Shown here one piece after another: positions 25,195 to 36,464 of a stretch of DNA of 64,000 nt. Source of the stretch: Epiperipatus broadwayi (Eukaryota > Onychophora > Udeonychophora > Euonychophora > Peripatidae); NCBI GenBank assembly GCA_028023455.1, contig JAQFVV010012983.1, forward strand, positions 250,001 to 314,000. The letters run 5' to 3'. Both the position numbers and the translations under genes were made by a program. Numbering within the stretch: the first letter of the stretch is position 1; each line of letters opens with the position of its first letter. The notes beneath the pieces were generated by a model, which worked only from the letters and a program-made list of their open reading frames with translations, was not told where the DNA came from and did not search any database.

Positions 25195-27330
25195 ATAAAA
25201 ATCATCTAAGGATAATTTGCATGTGAGTTCCACATTCCAACTTTACAGGATCAAAAACTTTTTCTTTTTATAGCTTGCTAAAATCAGTTAGTTGCAAGAG
25301 ACTCTGTCTTATTTTAATTAACCTTAGTGACAGCAATAATTGATACCTGCTAAAAATAATAAGAAATTAATATATATATATATTATCGTAATGCAAACAA
25401 TAGCTTAATTGACCACAATCCATAGGTAACATTAGCCAGTAGTTTTTATCTGGGATTAAATTTAAAATAGTAACATTATTTTGTTAAACTATCCTATCTA
25501 GTATGAAGACAAAGTAATATGCCTAGAGATTCACTGATATTATTATTATTACTATGCACATATAACACAATACATTTTAATTGTCTCTGGACAGACGTAG
25601 ATTTTATGCACAAACTACCAGTTATTAATACTATTTATTAATACAGTTGATCACAGCACAGTTTTAAGATTTATTAAACTTACAGTTTGAGAATACGCTC
25701 AAATTATTCAATGAGAAATACTATTAACAGATTTGGACTAACATAAATACTTTCAGGCAGTAGTGTAGATAAATAAAGAAAACAATAATTAAATGTAAAA
25801 GTCAGGAAACATCATTTGCTTTACCCTCGTTTATGAACAAAGAAAATATATAAACGAAGTATATGATATACTGTAGAAATGTGTGTCTATCACATACTAC
25901 TGATCAAAGAAAGTTGCTAAATACAAGTGACCAGACAACACAAATGGTATCATAATCAATTATGAATAATAACACTTTATATATATATAACAGCCAAAAG
26001 TAAAAATGTATATTAGCTAATGTAAATTTAATACACCCAATTATCTTTTCCATGCTTGCTTATTCCCAAACCTGGAGGGCATTCTATTTAAAACTATAAA
26101 CTTTTTATAATTATTAAACAAATAATCTTATGTAATTTATTTAATCTGTTCATGCAGCTGTTTTATTTTATCCAGAGGTCATTAATCTGCACTACTCGTG
26201 TTAATAATTAAACTATTATTTTTACAATTTAAGGCTAGTGGAAATGACTCTTTTTTTTAACAATACTATCATAGTTGTTAAAAAATGGAGAGGGTTTGCA
26301 ATAATAACCTCTGGGCTTTATAAAAGTATTTTTATTCTTAGGTTTACAGCTGATTGAACTGTGTCATGATTAATAAAAGTAGCAATCCATTACTATACTA
26401 ATTTCTAAGCAGATCTATTTCTATGTAAAATTAATCATAATAATTTATAAAATATTTTCAATATAAATTGTAGGAAATAAAATACCAATATTAGTAATAG
26501 ATAGTAATAATAATATATTACAAAGTTTATACACATTACCCTTTTTTTCACTATGAATTCAAGTTCTGAATTGAGGTGTCGATAGACTTTTAGTGGATTC
26601 GGTTTGCACAAACAATAGCTGTGTCTGGAAGTCTTCTGTAAAGCTACTATTGTATGGCTCTTCATGGCTGCAATGGATTTCTTTAATATGAACTTATTTT
26701 CATGTTCCCGGGGCATCAATTGATGGTGTTTCACTCATTAATTGATGACTGGAATATCCTCAAAGTAATAGACATGCTTCTTGAGATAACTCAACAGGAT
26801 TGGAAAGCTTCTTTCCAGCAACTCATAGTGGATTAAGGCTTGCACTTGTCCAGATTGGCCAGAGTGGAGAAGATGCAATGCTCCTTGATATGATTCTACA
26901 GGATTTGACAGCTTCTTCTCAGCAACTCATGATGGATTTAAGGCTTGCATCTGTCCAGATTAAACAGAGTGAAGAAGACACACTGCTCCTTGAGATGATT
27001 CTACAGGATTTGACAGCTTCTTCTCAGCAACTCATGATGGATTTAAGGCTTGCACCTGTCCAGATTGGACAGAGTGAAGCAATTGACAAATCACAGTCTA
27101 ACAGTTAATGAAAGCAGAATCATCTGCATAAAACAATTAAAGCATAATAAACAATCTTCAGAAAGACCCTATTTACAGTTTATTGAGTTGTCTTGTCATC
27201 AAAATCACTTTCCATTATGGGTATCTGTGCACATACTTATATAAATAACTTCTGCTTAATAAAAATGTTGTAAGCCTTTAATTTAAAAATTCTTATCAGA
27301 TTTTTAAATTATATACTTGAAGCATATATA
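25195..27330. repeat. Dispersed repeat F, copy A
   Basis: 25195-25580 aligns in order with 47962-48350 (AATTTGCATGTGAG, GATCAAAAACTTTTTC, ACCTGCTAAAAA, GACCACAATCCATAG, AGATTCACTGAT). The later part, 26900-27330, aligns with 48365-48440, 52075-52215 and 53600-53700 (TTCTCAGCAACTCA, AGTTTATTGAGTTGTCTT, AACTTCTGCTTAATAAAAAT). Copy A has about 1.3 kb (25585-26895) absent from copy B, either an insertion here or a deletion there. Strand and element class unknown; no recognisable protein. Confidence 0.8.
26798..27075. repeat. 105-bp minisatellite, open in one frame
   Basis: About 2.6 units, at 26798, 26901 and 27006 (103 and 105 bp apart). Unit words: GGATTTGACAGCTTCTTCTC, AGCAACTCATGATGGATTTA and AGGCTTGCACCTGTCCAGAT. 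The period is a multiple of three, so the plus frame from 26800 stays open with a 35-residue repeat (MILQDLTASSQQLMMDLRLA). Copy B of repeat F has only one unit, so expansion is specific to this copy; coding is doubtful. Confidence 0.88.
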
Positions 27331-27780
27331 AATATCACTTCATAAAAAAAAAAACAATAAAAAAAAACGATTCTACTTGGTTAGTAAAATTACACTTGCA
27401 AAATTAGTTGTATACAAAAAAAATAATTTATATGCCACAAAATTAAAATAATTTATAAGCCACAAAATTCTCATTCACACTGCAAAAAACCTGGTTCTTT
27501 TTATCTTAATAGTTTGCAGACATCTAGATGAGTTCTGGTTTCATTTTCTTTGCCAGTTGATCTCTATCTGGAAGTTCTTTTCTTCTTTTAAATATTTTAA
27601 CTTCATTGGCTCTTACTAATATGACCAGAATTTAATCATTACTATAGTTGTAATTATAAATTTTATTAAACGCACATTATTATATTAAGTAATATTTACT
27701 AAGGCTATAACCTTAAGAATAAGCATCTGAAAAATTCGCTGGTAGGGACCTCTACAGGTCTTAGCCACAAGCTTACGCTT
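27331..27780. other. Unassigned AT-rich interval
   Basis: No recognised feature beyond poly-A runs. Confidence 0.35.
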
Positions 27781-28520
27781 GGAAGAAAAGAGGGAAACCC
27801 TTCTTTACTTCAACCTACTTTTATATATGAATAGTGTAAGATATTTTTAAAAAAGCATTGATAATTTTATGATAAATTGTGTCCTCTTTATCTGGTTAGT
27901 AAAATGAGACTTATACTTTACTGTTCACATTTATGGCATTATGATGCAGATTTCTATCATTTTTGTATATTTTACTGCTGATGTAGAAAATGATGTGGAA
28001 ATGTATTTCCAAAATTGCCTACTCTGTTCATATCACAATTTTTGAGCTTTACTATCATATTCCCCAGGATTTTATTAAAATTTGTATCCTGTTTTTCTTT
28101 TATTAATTCCATGATCTATCATCTAAAACTTTTTTTCCTGCTCTCCTTTATTCTGATTATCTATATTTGCACTTTCTATTTTTGCCTCCTCTCTACTATA
28201 TTTTTATAATCATGTCATTTGTGTGACTTCACTGCTATTAATGTCACTTTTTGTGGCTTGTATACTATCTATTCTTATATCTTCTGATCCTCTAGTTTCT
28301 ATAATGTCACTAATATCTTCTTTTACTAATTCCATTTGTTGTTTTATTTCTTTAATATTTTGTCCTAATTCTTTTAACTATTAATTACCTTATACTTTGA
28401 TTCTCCATGCCACTTTATCATGTCTTATGTCAGTACACACCTGTTTGATATTAAAGTCATTCACCTGCCATCCACAATATGTCCTTTGTTGCTACTGCTT
28501 TATGCCTAATATTAAACTTT
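27781..28520 (-). repeat. Dispersed repeat G, copy 1
   Basis: Shares ordered segments with 60580-61210: TGGCATTATGATGCAGATTT / TAGCATTATGAGGCAGCTTA, GATGTGGAAATGTATTTCCAAAATT / GATGTGGGGATGTATTTACAAAATT, TTTTTGAGCT / TATTTGAGCT, and CACTTTTTGTGGCTTGTATA / CACTTTTTGTGATTTCTATC. Minus-strand orientation is inferred from the Lys-rich frame of copy 2. It may be the ORF1/5' region of a LINE, but no conserved domain is visible. Confidence 0.6.
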
Positions 28521-31500
28521 CCATAGTATTTATTGAAAAAAAAAGGTATTGTGTATATATATTAGGGGATGTAGCATATATATATATATTCTGACCTTGC
28601 TCTCGTGCATCTTCACTTCCAGATAGTATATGATATAAAATAAAACGGGTTCTAATATTCCGTATTAAAATTAAAATGTTTCACTAGCTCAAATTTACAT
28701 TACGAATAAGGTTCAGTTTATAAAAATAAATTAAATAAATATTTAATATTTTCATGAGACTTGAAGTGAAAATACAGGTGACAAGATAGATTACATTGAG
28801 CCAATATCCTACAGGATACTACCTCAATGGCATAAGAACACTATCCCCCTTATTACTATTTTAAATAACAAACTCATAGTATTCTTACGACTTTAATAAC
28901 TTCTACTCACTAAGATTAAACTAATAATTAAGTCTTAATCTTCTATTTGTAATAATCTAGCTCAATAAAATAATCTCAGGTTCATAAAGTTTATTTTAAG
29001 TTAATTTAAAAATACGGTAGTAAATTATGAGAAGGGATTTTATGTCATAATCTACTACACTTAAACTAATAATAATAAATAACAATAATAACATTCTTCA
29101 TTGTTTAACTAATTCTGTGTATCTTTTCTTTTTACTATAATTTTATTACCATAATAAAATAATGAAATAATATAATATGATCTTATATCTTCATGTAATG
29201 ATATAATAAATACGTGGTAGCATTTTAATAATCTGACAAACAAAATATGTGTGGCAACTGATAGCATATAATTTAATATAATATTGTGATAACTGATTTA
29301 TGACCAATAAAATAATGTAAGATTATGATTATTTAATTATAATGAATACCAATAAAATATTTAAATTCTTAAATAATTCTCTATTTATCTTTTTGTACAA
29401 AATTATATATTTGTTTCGATTATTATGCATATATCGTGATTTCATGCAGCGATGTGAAGAAATAAATAACTCGGACACAAAATTTTTGAAATAACAAAAT
29501 TTAACAAAGTTTATTACTAACAACAAATATATAAACAATTTATTTACACTATTTACAGTGGATATCCTTAACTTTTTTATTTTACAGTTTGCTCTACCAG
29601 ATTATATAAAAAAAAAAAAAAATTATATTTTAATTACATCTTTATTTAGATTTAGGACAAATTTTTTAAAAAAATTTTATATTTGGTTTCTCATTATGGT
29701 TAACTTATTACAAATAAATTTATCTACTTTATTAGCAACAGCATTTTATCCTTAATTATTAAACTATCTTATTTTTAAAAAAAATTCATACTTAGAAAAA
29801 CATTCTATAGAAAACAAAATTTTATAATGAGTATGAATTTCTCAAAATATTTAAAAAAAATTTCATCTTGCAAAGTCAAAGATGTTACACAAAATATTAT
29901 CCAAAAATTCAGTACTAGATTTTAGTATTTATCACACAATGTTTACTAATCATAATATATTCTTCTTTAAGCCCTACTTTAGTATGATATAAGTGTAATC
30001 ATTAATATATTTCTGTTAATCAATAAACAAAAAAATATACTATACATATTGTTTACATAATTTACTTTGTACTATTGTATTTTTAAAAAAATATGCAATA
30101 CTTATTTTTCTCTTAAAAAAAATAATACTAAAGCATTTAAAATTATTATCACTTTAAAGAAAATATCTTTGTTTAGATACTTTATTTTAAAAAAATTTAT
30201 ATTTCATTTCCGAAATAAAATTCAAAATATATTCTATGATTCTTTCTTTCCTTAGGATACTTTGGATCTTCAATTTTAAGTTATAATATTCTGCTCCTTA
30301 TAAGCAAATAAACTAATCTTATCCAAAAACGATAGCATAACCTAAGTTCTAAATTATTTATCATTTCTCTTAAACATATCTTACTGAACGATGCAGTTAC
30401 ATGAAATAAAGATAGCAAAAACAGATGCATAGGATTAAGGAAGAAAGCTAGAGTATTACTCTTAACATATCTCAAAATCATGGCACAGTGCGAAGAGGTA
30501 TGGCATTTACCTGCCTAATATCCTCTAGTACAGGGACGATCTTAAAGCTATTTCTTCAGCTTTATTAGAACATCAAATATTTAAAGAAATATAAACACTG
30601 TCCAAATAAAATGTGTATCAGTCATAGGGCTTTGTTAACTATGCTGATAACCACATAAAGACTAAATATTATTCCCATTCCTTATCATATCATATTTTAA
30701 AACTACATCATCTTGGTTTCCTGCTAACTATAGTACTTCCAAGCCACTATCTCAACATTATTTCTCAAGATTTTTCTACATCTTACATCGATAAATAACT
30801 ATCTGCATTTACAAAACAATAAATAAAATTCATTAATAGTTAAACAATCTAGCTGTTCCACAAGAAAAGTCTGCTTACTTCATTATTCTATATGTCTAAT
30901 CATATACAATCTACTTAGACAATATTTGAATATTCAATGACATAAAAATTTTAAAAGAATCACATAATTATTTGTTATGGATTATATTACTAATAAAAAA
31001 AAATTGTCGTATGCATATTTTCAAATTAATCCTATCTCATAATGTTTTTTAAAATGTTGTATGAAATGCGGTACATATAAGTAAAAAACTTTTACACTTC
31101 ATTCTTCCAATTTATGGATGATCTAAAGAAAACAAAAAATATACATTATAAATTATCAATAGTTATTATTATTACCAATAACCTTTATCTAGTCATCGTG
31201 TTCAGTAGTCTTTTCTTTATCCACTTGAGCATTGCAGATATAAAAAAAAAAATTCATACCCATACACTTTATATTAAAATATTTTTAGCTAAATTATTAG
31301 ATTGTTATATTATAAAATTTTAATATTAATAAATTAATGTTTTTATGTTTTTCTTAATCTTATATAAAAATTTAGATTTAAACTAGATTAACAAAATAAA
31401 AAGAATCAAAACTATAATTACATATTTTCTTGACGATAGTTCCTGATAAGTCCAAAATGCTTATTATTTTCTTTAGAGTTTTTAAAAATGTTCTTCTCTA

Positions 31501-32027
31501 AGCGCGTTAAAGTTTAAAATAAAAATAATTATTAATCCATTTAGTAAAATTTATAAAAATAATCCTTGGTTTTAGTATTTAGGACGATAATTATTAAATC
31601 ATAATATTAAAGAATTATTCCCACGAAGCTTCTTAATCTTCTCTACCAATATTCTCTGCATATCCGATGCATCAATCCATCTAATTTAACTTTGAAAAAA
31701 TATTCGATAAACTTTTAAGTACTATTTGTATTTCCATGGATCCATCTTTTATTCAACTATGTGTTCACTTTTTTATATACGTTTCCTTCTTGATACATTT
31801 AAACTTTCATTTGGTATTTTTATAAATCTCTTTAAAAATAAAAACTTCAAGTACTTTTGCACAAATCTTTTCCAAATACATTTTAAATAATTCGAAGAAT
31901 GGATATTTTAATATCAAAATGCTTCTGTAACATATTTTTCTGGATTCTTTCTTAAATTCGTGAAAATATTTTTTTAGAAATGTTACCTTCAGAAAGGATA
32001 TAACATTTTACTCCTTTGAATATCATA

Positions 32028-32276
32028 CTATATAAAATAATTTATGCAATATATAACTATCTTATTACCATTTAAAAATAAATTTTGGATAAACTTATAA
32101 ATAATACATTTCAATACAATTTTTTTTTTAGACTCCGTATAATGTCCGAGCTGTGGTTTTTTTTTATGTACCAAAACAGTTCTTCGGTGAAATATTAATA
32201 AAGCTGTATCAATAAATATTCCAAACATTTTTTCAGCATTACAATTTATATCCATTTTATTCCACAGTATATCCAT
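32028..32276 (-). CDS. Short open frame of X1, doubtful
   Basis: An 82-codon frame starting MDILWNKMDINC, about 310 bp downstream of the X1 TATA box on the same strand. Its start region aligns with a 58-codon frame in X2 (from 44371, MEVQGKLPKNSAKGK); the common stretch is KMFGIFIDTALL against KIFGKCLNTALF. X3 has a 58-codon frame (MET...) at the corresponding place near 63229. No known domain. It could be chance in AT-rich DNA; the shared start position is the only argument for meaning. Confidence 0.2.
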   Translation of the reverse strand: MDILWNKMDINCNAEKMFGIFIDTALLIFHRRTVLVHKKKPQLGHYTESKKKIVLKCIIYKFIQNLFLNGNKIVIYCINYFI

Positions 32277-32565
32277 TTTTTATTGCGAAGCTTAGGTTAA
32301 ATTTTTAGATAAAATATGACTGGCAAGTAACTTTTTAAGAATTAGAAAATCATTTCTATGAAGTTTCTAAATTATTATATTTTAAAACTCTCTTTTGCAA
32401 AAAATACTTTTAAAATTATCAATTAATTTTTTGCAGATAAAGTTATAAGAAAGTACTAAACAAAAAATTGACTAAAATAAAAAAAATTTAAAAATAAATA
32501 CTATCTCTTTGATAGTTATAATTTACCTTTCTCTAGTTTCAATACATTATTAATCTCTCCTTATA

Positions 32566-32615
32566 CCCCCGTGAAAATCATATTTATAGTCTGTAAGAAT
32601 ACCTATTCCTATTGG
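32566..32615 (-). promoter_or_regulatory. X1 promoter-like block (CCAAT, TATA, G-run)
   Basis: On the minus strand: CCAAT at 32615-32611, TATAAATA at 32588-32581, GGGGG at 32570-32566. The same order and similar spacing occur in X2 (44103/44134/44153) and X3 (62963/62989/63015). Confidence 0.6.
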
Positions 32616-33664
32616 TTAATTCTTACTTTAACTTGAGAACAAATTTACATATTTTTAGTTTATAGTAGAATTGAATTTCAAAATTAAAAATTGTGACGTA
32701 ATGAACTTAAAATATTATTTAAAATATTACTTTTAAATAAATTATTATTTTATTAAAACTATTTAAACATTTAAAATAACTTTTAAAATAACATTTAATA
32801 ACTTATTCCATTTCTTAATATTCAATTTATCTATTTTTATTTAAATAAAATATTTAATTTTTATTATGAATGTATTCGTCTTTATTACATTATTTAAACA
32901 TGTTATACGATAGTTAACTTAATGTTTAATACTATTTACTTTTATGATAGACAATAATTCTATCCAATTCTATAATATAACTCTTAAAATATTTTAAACT
33001 TTGTTATTATTTCAAACAAGCGTGTATGTGAGAGCATACATTAAAAGTCACGTGATTAATAACTTTGACAGACGATTTTCAATCTATTTCTCTGCCCAGA
33101 TTTATAAAATTGATACACTTATTATATTATATAAAATAATTATAAAAAAATTTGGAAGAACAATTTAGAAAATATAGAATTAAATACAATTCTCACCATC
33201 ATAGAGTTTATTTTTAAAATATACTACATTAATTTTTGTTTATTAAATATGATTATAACACTGTATTTATTAACTTATCAGTTTCAAACTATTAAAATCG
33301 AATTTATTAAATATACTTTTAATTATTTACAGCTGTGTTATTTAATATGGCCAGCTTTTACAACCATATGAAACAATATTTAAAGCTTTATATAACTATT
33401 TTTAAATGATTTTATATACTACATATTCTCTTTACCTTCAAATTGTACTTTAAAGATATAATTGACTTAATGTAATTAATACATTAAAAGAACATATTCT
33501 AAATTTAAAATTTTTAGTAATTGACTGTTATGAACTATTACTGGCCTATAGAAAAGGGCACAATATATATATATGCTTAATTTAATTTATTTATATAATG
33601 ATATTAAACTTCACTATTATAATAAAATAATTTCTATTAAGTATTGTGATATATATATCTATAT

Positions 33665-35849
33665 TGTAACGAGCACAGACGTTCGTTACATTGGTTTTTT
33701 TTTTTAATTTATTAAACATGAAAGTAAATTAAAAAGTTCGCATTTAAAAATTTTCTTTAAGAATTAAAAATTGAAATTAAATATCATCTTAAACTCTTAT
33801 ATATTAAATCGCACAGATAATGAAAAATTATTAAAATAAAACTTTATTAAAGAAAAAGTATTTTAAAACTAAATTTTAAAAAGATTTGGAGATGAAATTA
33901 TATCTTTAAATTTATCTTTAAATATATTTTTGATTTGGAAAACAGGTTAATTAATCAGAAATGGAAATGATTGTTAATTAGTTAAATGTAAACCAGCCTT
34001 CAGCATTTAAATGTAAAAACACTAGTCAGATAGGAAAACAATAGAAACTGTTAGCAAATAAGAAGAAATCCCTATGGAATCGGACCGCAGCGAAAGGACC
34101 ATAGCATCGGTGACGTAATGTAAATTCAACCCTTCACATTAATATAAAAGGAAAATTTGGAAATTATTAATCAGTGACTGGAAATTGATTATCACGATGT
34201 GACTATACGTAGTAGTACGGAGTTGGAGGAATTGACAGATGCACGGTCAATTCTTTCAGCTGTTAAAGAAAGGAGAAATGAACTATCGTTTCCTACATTG
34301 AGGACCAACCAAATTAAAAAACCTCCGAATGAATAAATAAAACATCGGCTAAATGTATACCAATATCTTCAGGACGGCGTGGGAATTCCCGTTCAAACTT
34401 ACAAACGACAGATAAAGATGAACTGTTTAAAACCGTAAGAACTTTACAATTAATGAACATTAAGTTAAAAACTTTTCGTATTTAAAATAATTGCATTAGT
34501 TTCCTATCTGACCAAACTAAATTAATAATGTTATTTGATGTATTTTTTTTTCTTATTTATTTTGTAAAATCATTTCCATTTCTTTATTTTTTGTTCTTTA
34601 AGTTTTATTATGATTGTTGTTTCCGTTAAATTAATTATAAAAATGTTAAACTTAAGTCGGGCGTGAATGGCTGTATAGATTTGTAAAGTTATATTAGGGG
34701 AGGGTAATCTTAGGTTATTTATGTCGTTGTTAGATTGGGTCAATGGATTGGATATATTGATGTAGTTAGTATATGTAATCGGAGATTCACTACAGGCAGA
34801 ATCGTTTATATATACGCCGCACTCACCCGTTTGCCTATGGAAGGAATTATAAGACGGAGAACGCAGTTCCTTTCTATGGAGTTTTTTTTTTATTGTTCTT
34901 CTCGTTAGATAGATGTAATATTCCTATCTGATTGAGAGTCAATGTCTTTTCTTAATTCTTTTGGTGCTGCCGTATTTCGTATTACATTGAATACATCGAT
35001 GTATCAGATGGATTGATGCCAGTTTGACTGCGAATTTTAGCCTAAGGTTAAATAGGGATAGAATATTTTAATTTCAATGCAAATCTATGTAGTATTCATA
35101 CTCGACCCTAAATAAAAATGCATTAAATTTAAGTTGTTTATAGACGCTTGCATGGATTGTTTATCGGTTAACTATGTTTTGCGTTTTCATATTTGATCAA
35201 AATATATAGACATTCGATGAATAATGATACCTTACGGTGAGTATCTAAAAATGTATTTATTCGGATGTCTTTTAAGTTATTGGTGACGATGCAAGTATCT
35301 TACGATGAATACTAGAGGGTTTCTTATAATTCCCTATGCATTTGTCAGTAATCAATAATTTTGTATTTTGATCGTTTATGTTTACTTTGAAATGTTTTTG
35401 ACCGTTGAAATCTATGTAACCGATCTATAGCAACATATTAAACAGGTTTATAAGCCCATCTGTGCGAACTTGATTAAAAATGTAAATTTATAATATAATA
35501 GTAACTCAATGTAAATTAAAGTAAAATCAAAGTTAAAAATAATGTTAAATGTTTAAATGTAAATCACTAAAATAATTTTAAACCTTATATATATGTGCAT
35601 AAATAAATCTGTTTGTATGATAATTACTGGCAGTGGCTTACTTTATTCTTTTATATACTAGTAAATGATATTATTAAATCTCTGCTATTCCACTGAGCTA
35701 GTGACAATGGGCTAACGATCTAAATATGTAAATAAAGTGGAATCCTAACAGCGCGTATCTGCCTACTTTATAAATTTTTCTAGGCTCAAATGCCTAGATG
35801 GCGCCCTTTGGTAGTGCGGTGCGGTGCGATGCGATCTACCACTTCGTTT
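33665..35849 (+). mobile_element. Repeat Y, copy Y1 (2185 bp)
   Basis: Begins TGTAACGAGCACAGACGTTC then GTTACATTGG (8-bp arms TGTAACGA/TCGTTACA) and ends GCGATCTACCACTTCGTTT. A second copy, Y2, lies exactly 2800 bp downstream and differs at only 10 positions by direct comparison, with no indel. Y1 contains a TGACGTAA (34111-34118) and TATAAAAG (34143-34150) promoter-like pair and an AATAAA at about 34333. The TGTAACG start suggests an LTR, but the 3' end is not CA and no primer-binding site or polypurine tract borders the 615-bp spacer. A tandem duplication (unit 2800 bp) is equally possible. The left edge touches a TA tract (33648-33664). Confidence 0.85.
34111..34150 (+). promoter_or_regulatory. 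Y1 promoter-like block (CRE-like site and TATA box)
   Basis: TGACGTAA at 34111-34118 is followed 25 bp later by TATAAAAG (34143-34150). Unchanged in Y2 at 36911-36918 and 36943-36950. Confidence 0.5.
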
Positions 35850-36464
35850 TTTTTATAAAAGCACTGCCAGCAAGAAATTGCGCATATATATTAAATAAAA
35901 GAAAGTATAAATAATTTTAAAACTAATTTTTGTAAATTAAAAAGAAAATCAAAAGGTTGCATTGGATATGTCTTTTTTTTGTTAATATATATTTATGCGT
36001 TAACGTGTATAGGCGCACAGCCACGGAAGTTTATGATCGAAATGTGGTACCTTACGATGAGTACCGTTGGGAATTTACGTCAGTGTAATCCTATTTATGC
36101 ATTTCAATCAGTCATAAATAAGTTGGTGATAGTTATAATTGTGCTGCAAATATACACGTATAAATCCATTATCTTGGAACATATTTATCTCAATGCAACC
36201 TTCCTAAATAAGTTAAATAATTTGTTTGTCATGCCGTAAGTAGAAATCAAATGGATAAAATAAAATAGAATTTTCGGGGGGAGGGGGTTAACGTAAATGG
36301 TCCTTAGGTAGGCGATGGTCAACATTTTCTTTTTCTTTTTGTATATAGTTGTTTGTAAAATTATTAACTGAATGTTTGTAAATTTTGTTAATACCGTAAG
36401 TACTAACCCTAAGTAAAATATTTTTTTTTTTTTGATCATTTTTTTTTAAGTAACTTTACTGATA
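35850..36464. repeat. Spacer between Y1 and Y2 with a diverged piece of Y
   Basis: 615 bp. Around 36045-36130 it reads TACCTTACGATGAGTACC, then CCTATTTATGCATTT, then CAGTCATAAATAAG, a diverged relative of Y1 at 35296-35385 (TATCTTACGATGAATACT, CCCTATGCATTT, CAGTAATCAATAA). The open frames 35979-36239 (plus) and 36185-36439 (minus) have no recognised homology. Confidence 0.7.

Larger units (their letters stand above)
28588..33562 (-). mobile_element. Repeat family X, copy X1 (inverted relative to X2 and X3)
   Basis: About 5.0 kb, very AT-rich, bounded on both sides by TA tracts (28577-28589 and 33561-33572). Read on the minus strand it starts TGTGCCCTTTTCTATAGGCC and ends GGTCAGAA then TA repeats; X2 starts TGTGCCCTTATCTGTAGGTC and ends GGTTAGAA then TA repeats. 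Homology to X2 is traceable along its whole length (TATGGCCAGC, CCAAT/TATA block, GTGGCAACTGATAGCATATA, CTTACGACTT, GCCATTGAGG, TCTCATGAAAATATT, ACGGGTTCTA) with many substitutions and indels. No protein family recognised. Low coding capacity plus a promoter-like block suggests a non-autonomous retroelement or LTR-like unit; this is inference. Confidence 0.78.

Noticed and set aside
27739-27800. Small structured RNA suggested by GGGACCTCTACAGGTC
   Set aside because: A short palindrome only, with no second copy and no known RNA family recognised.
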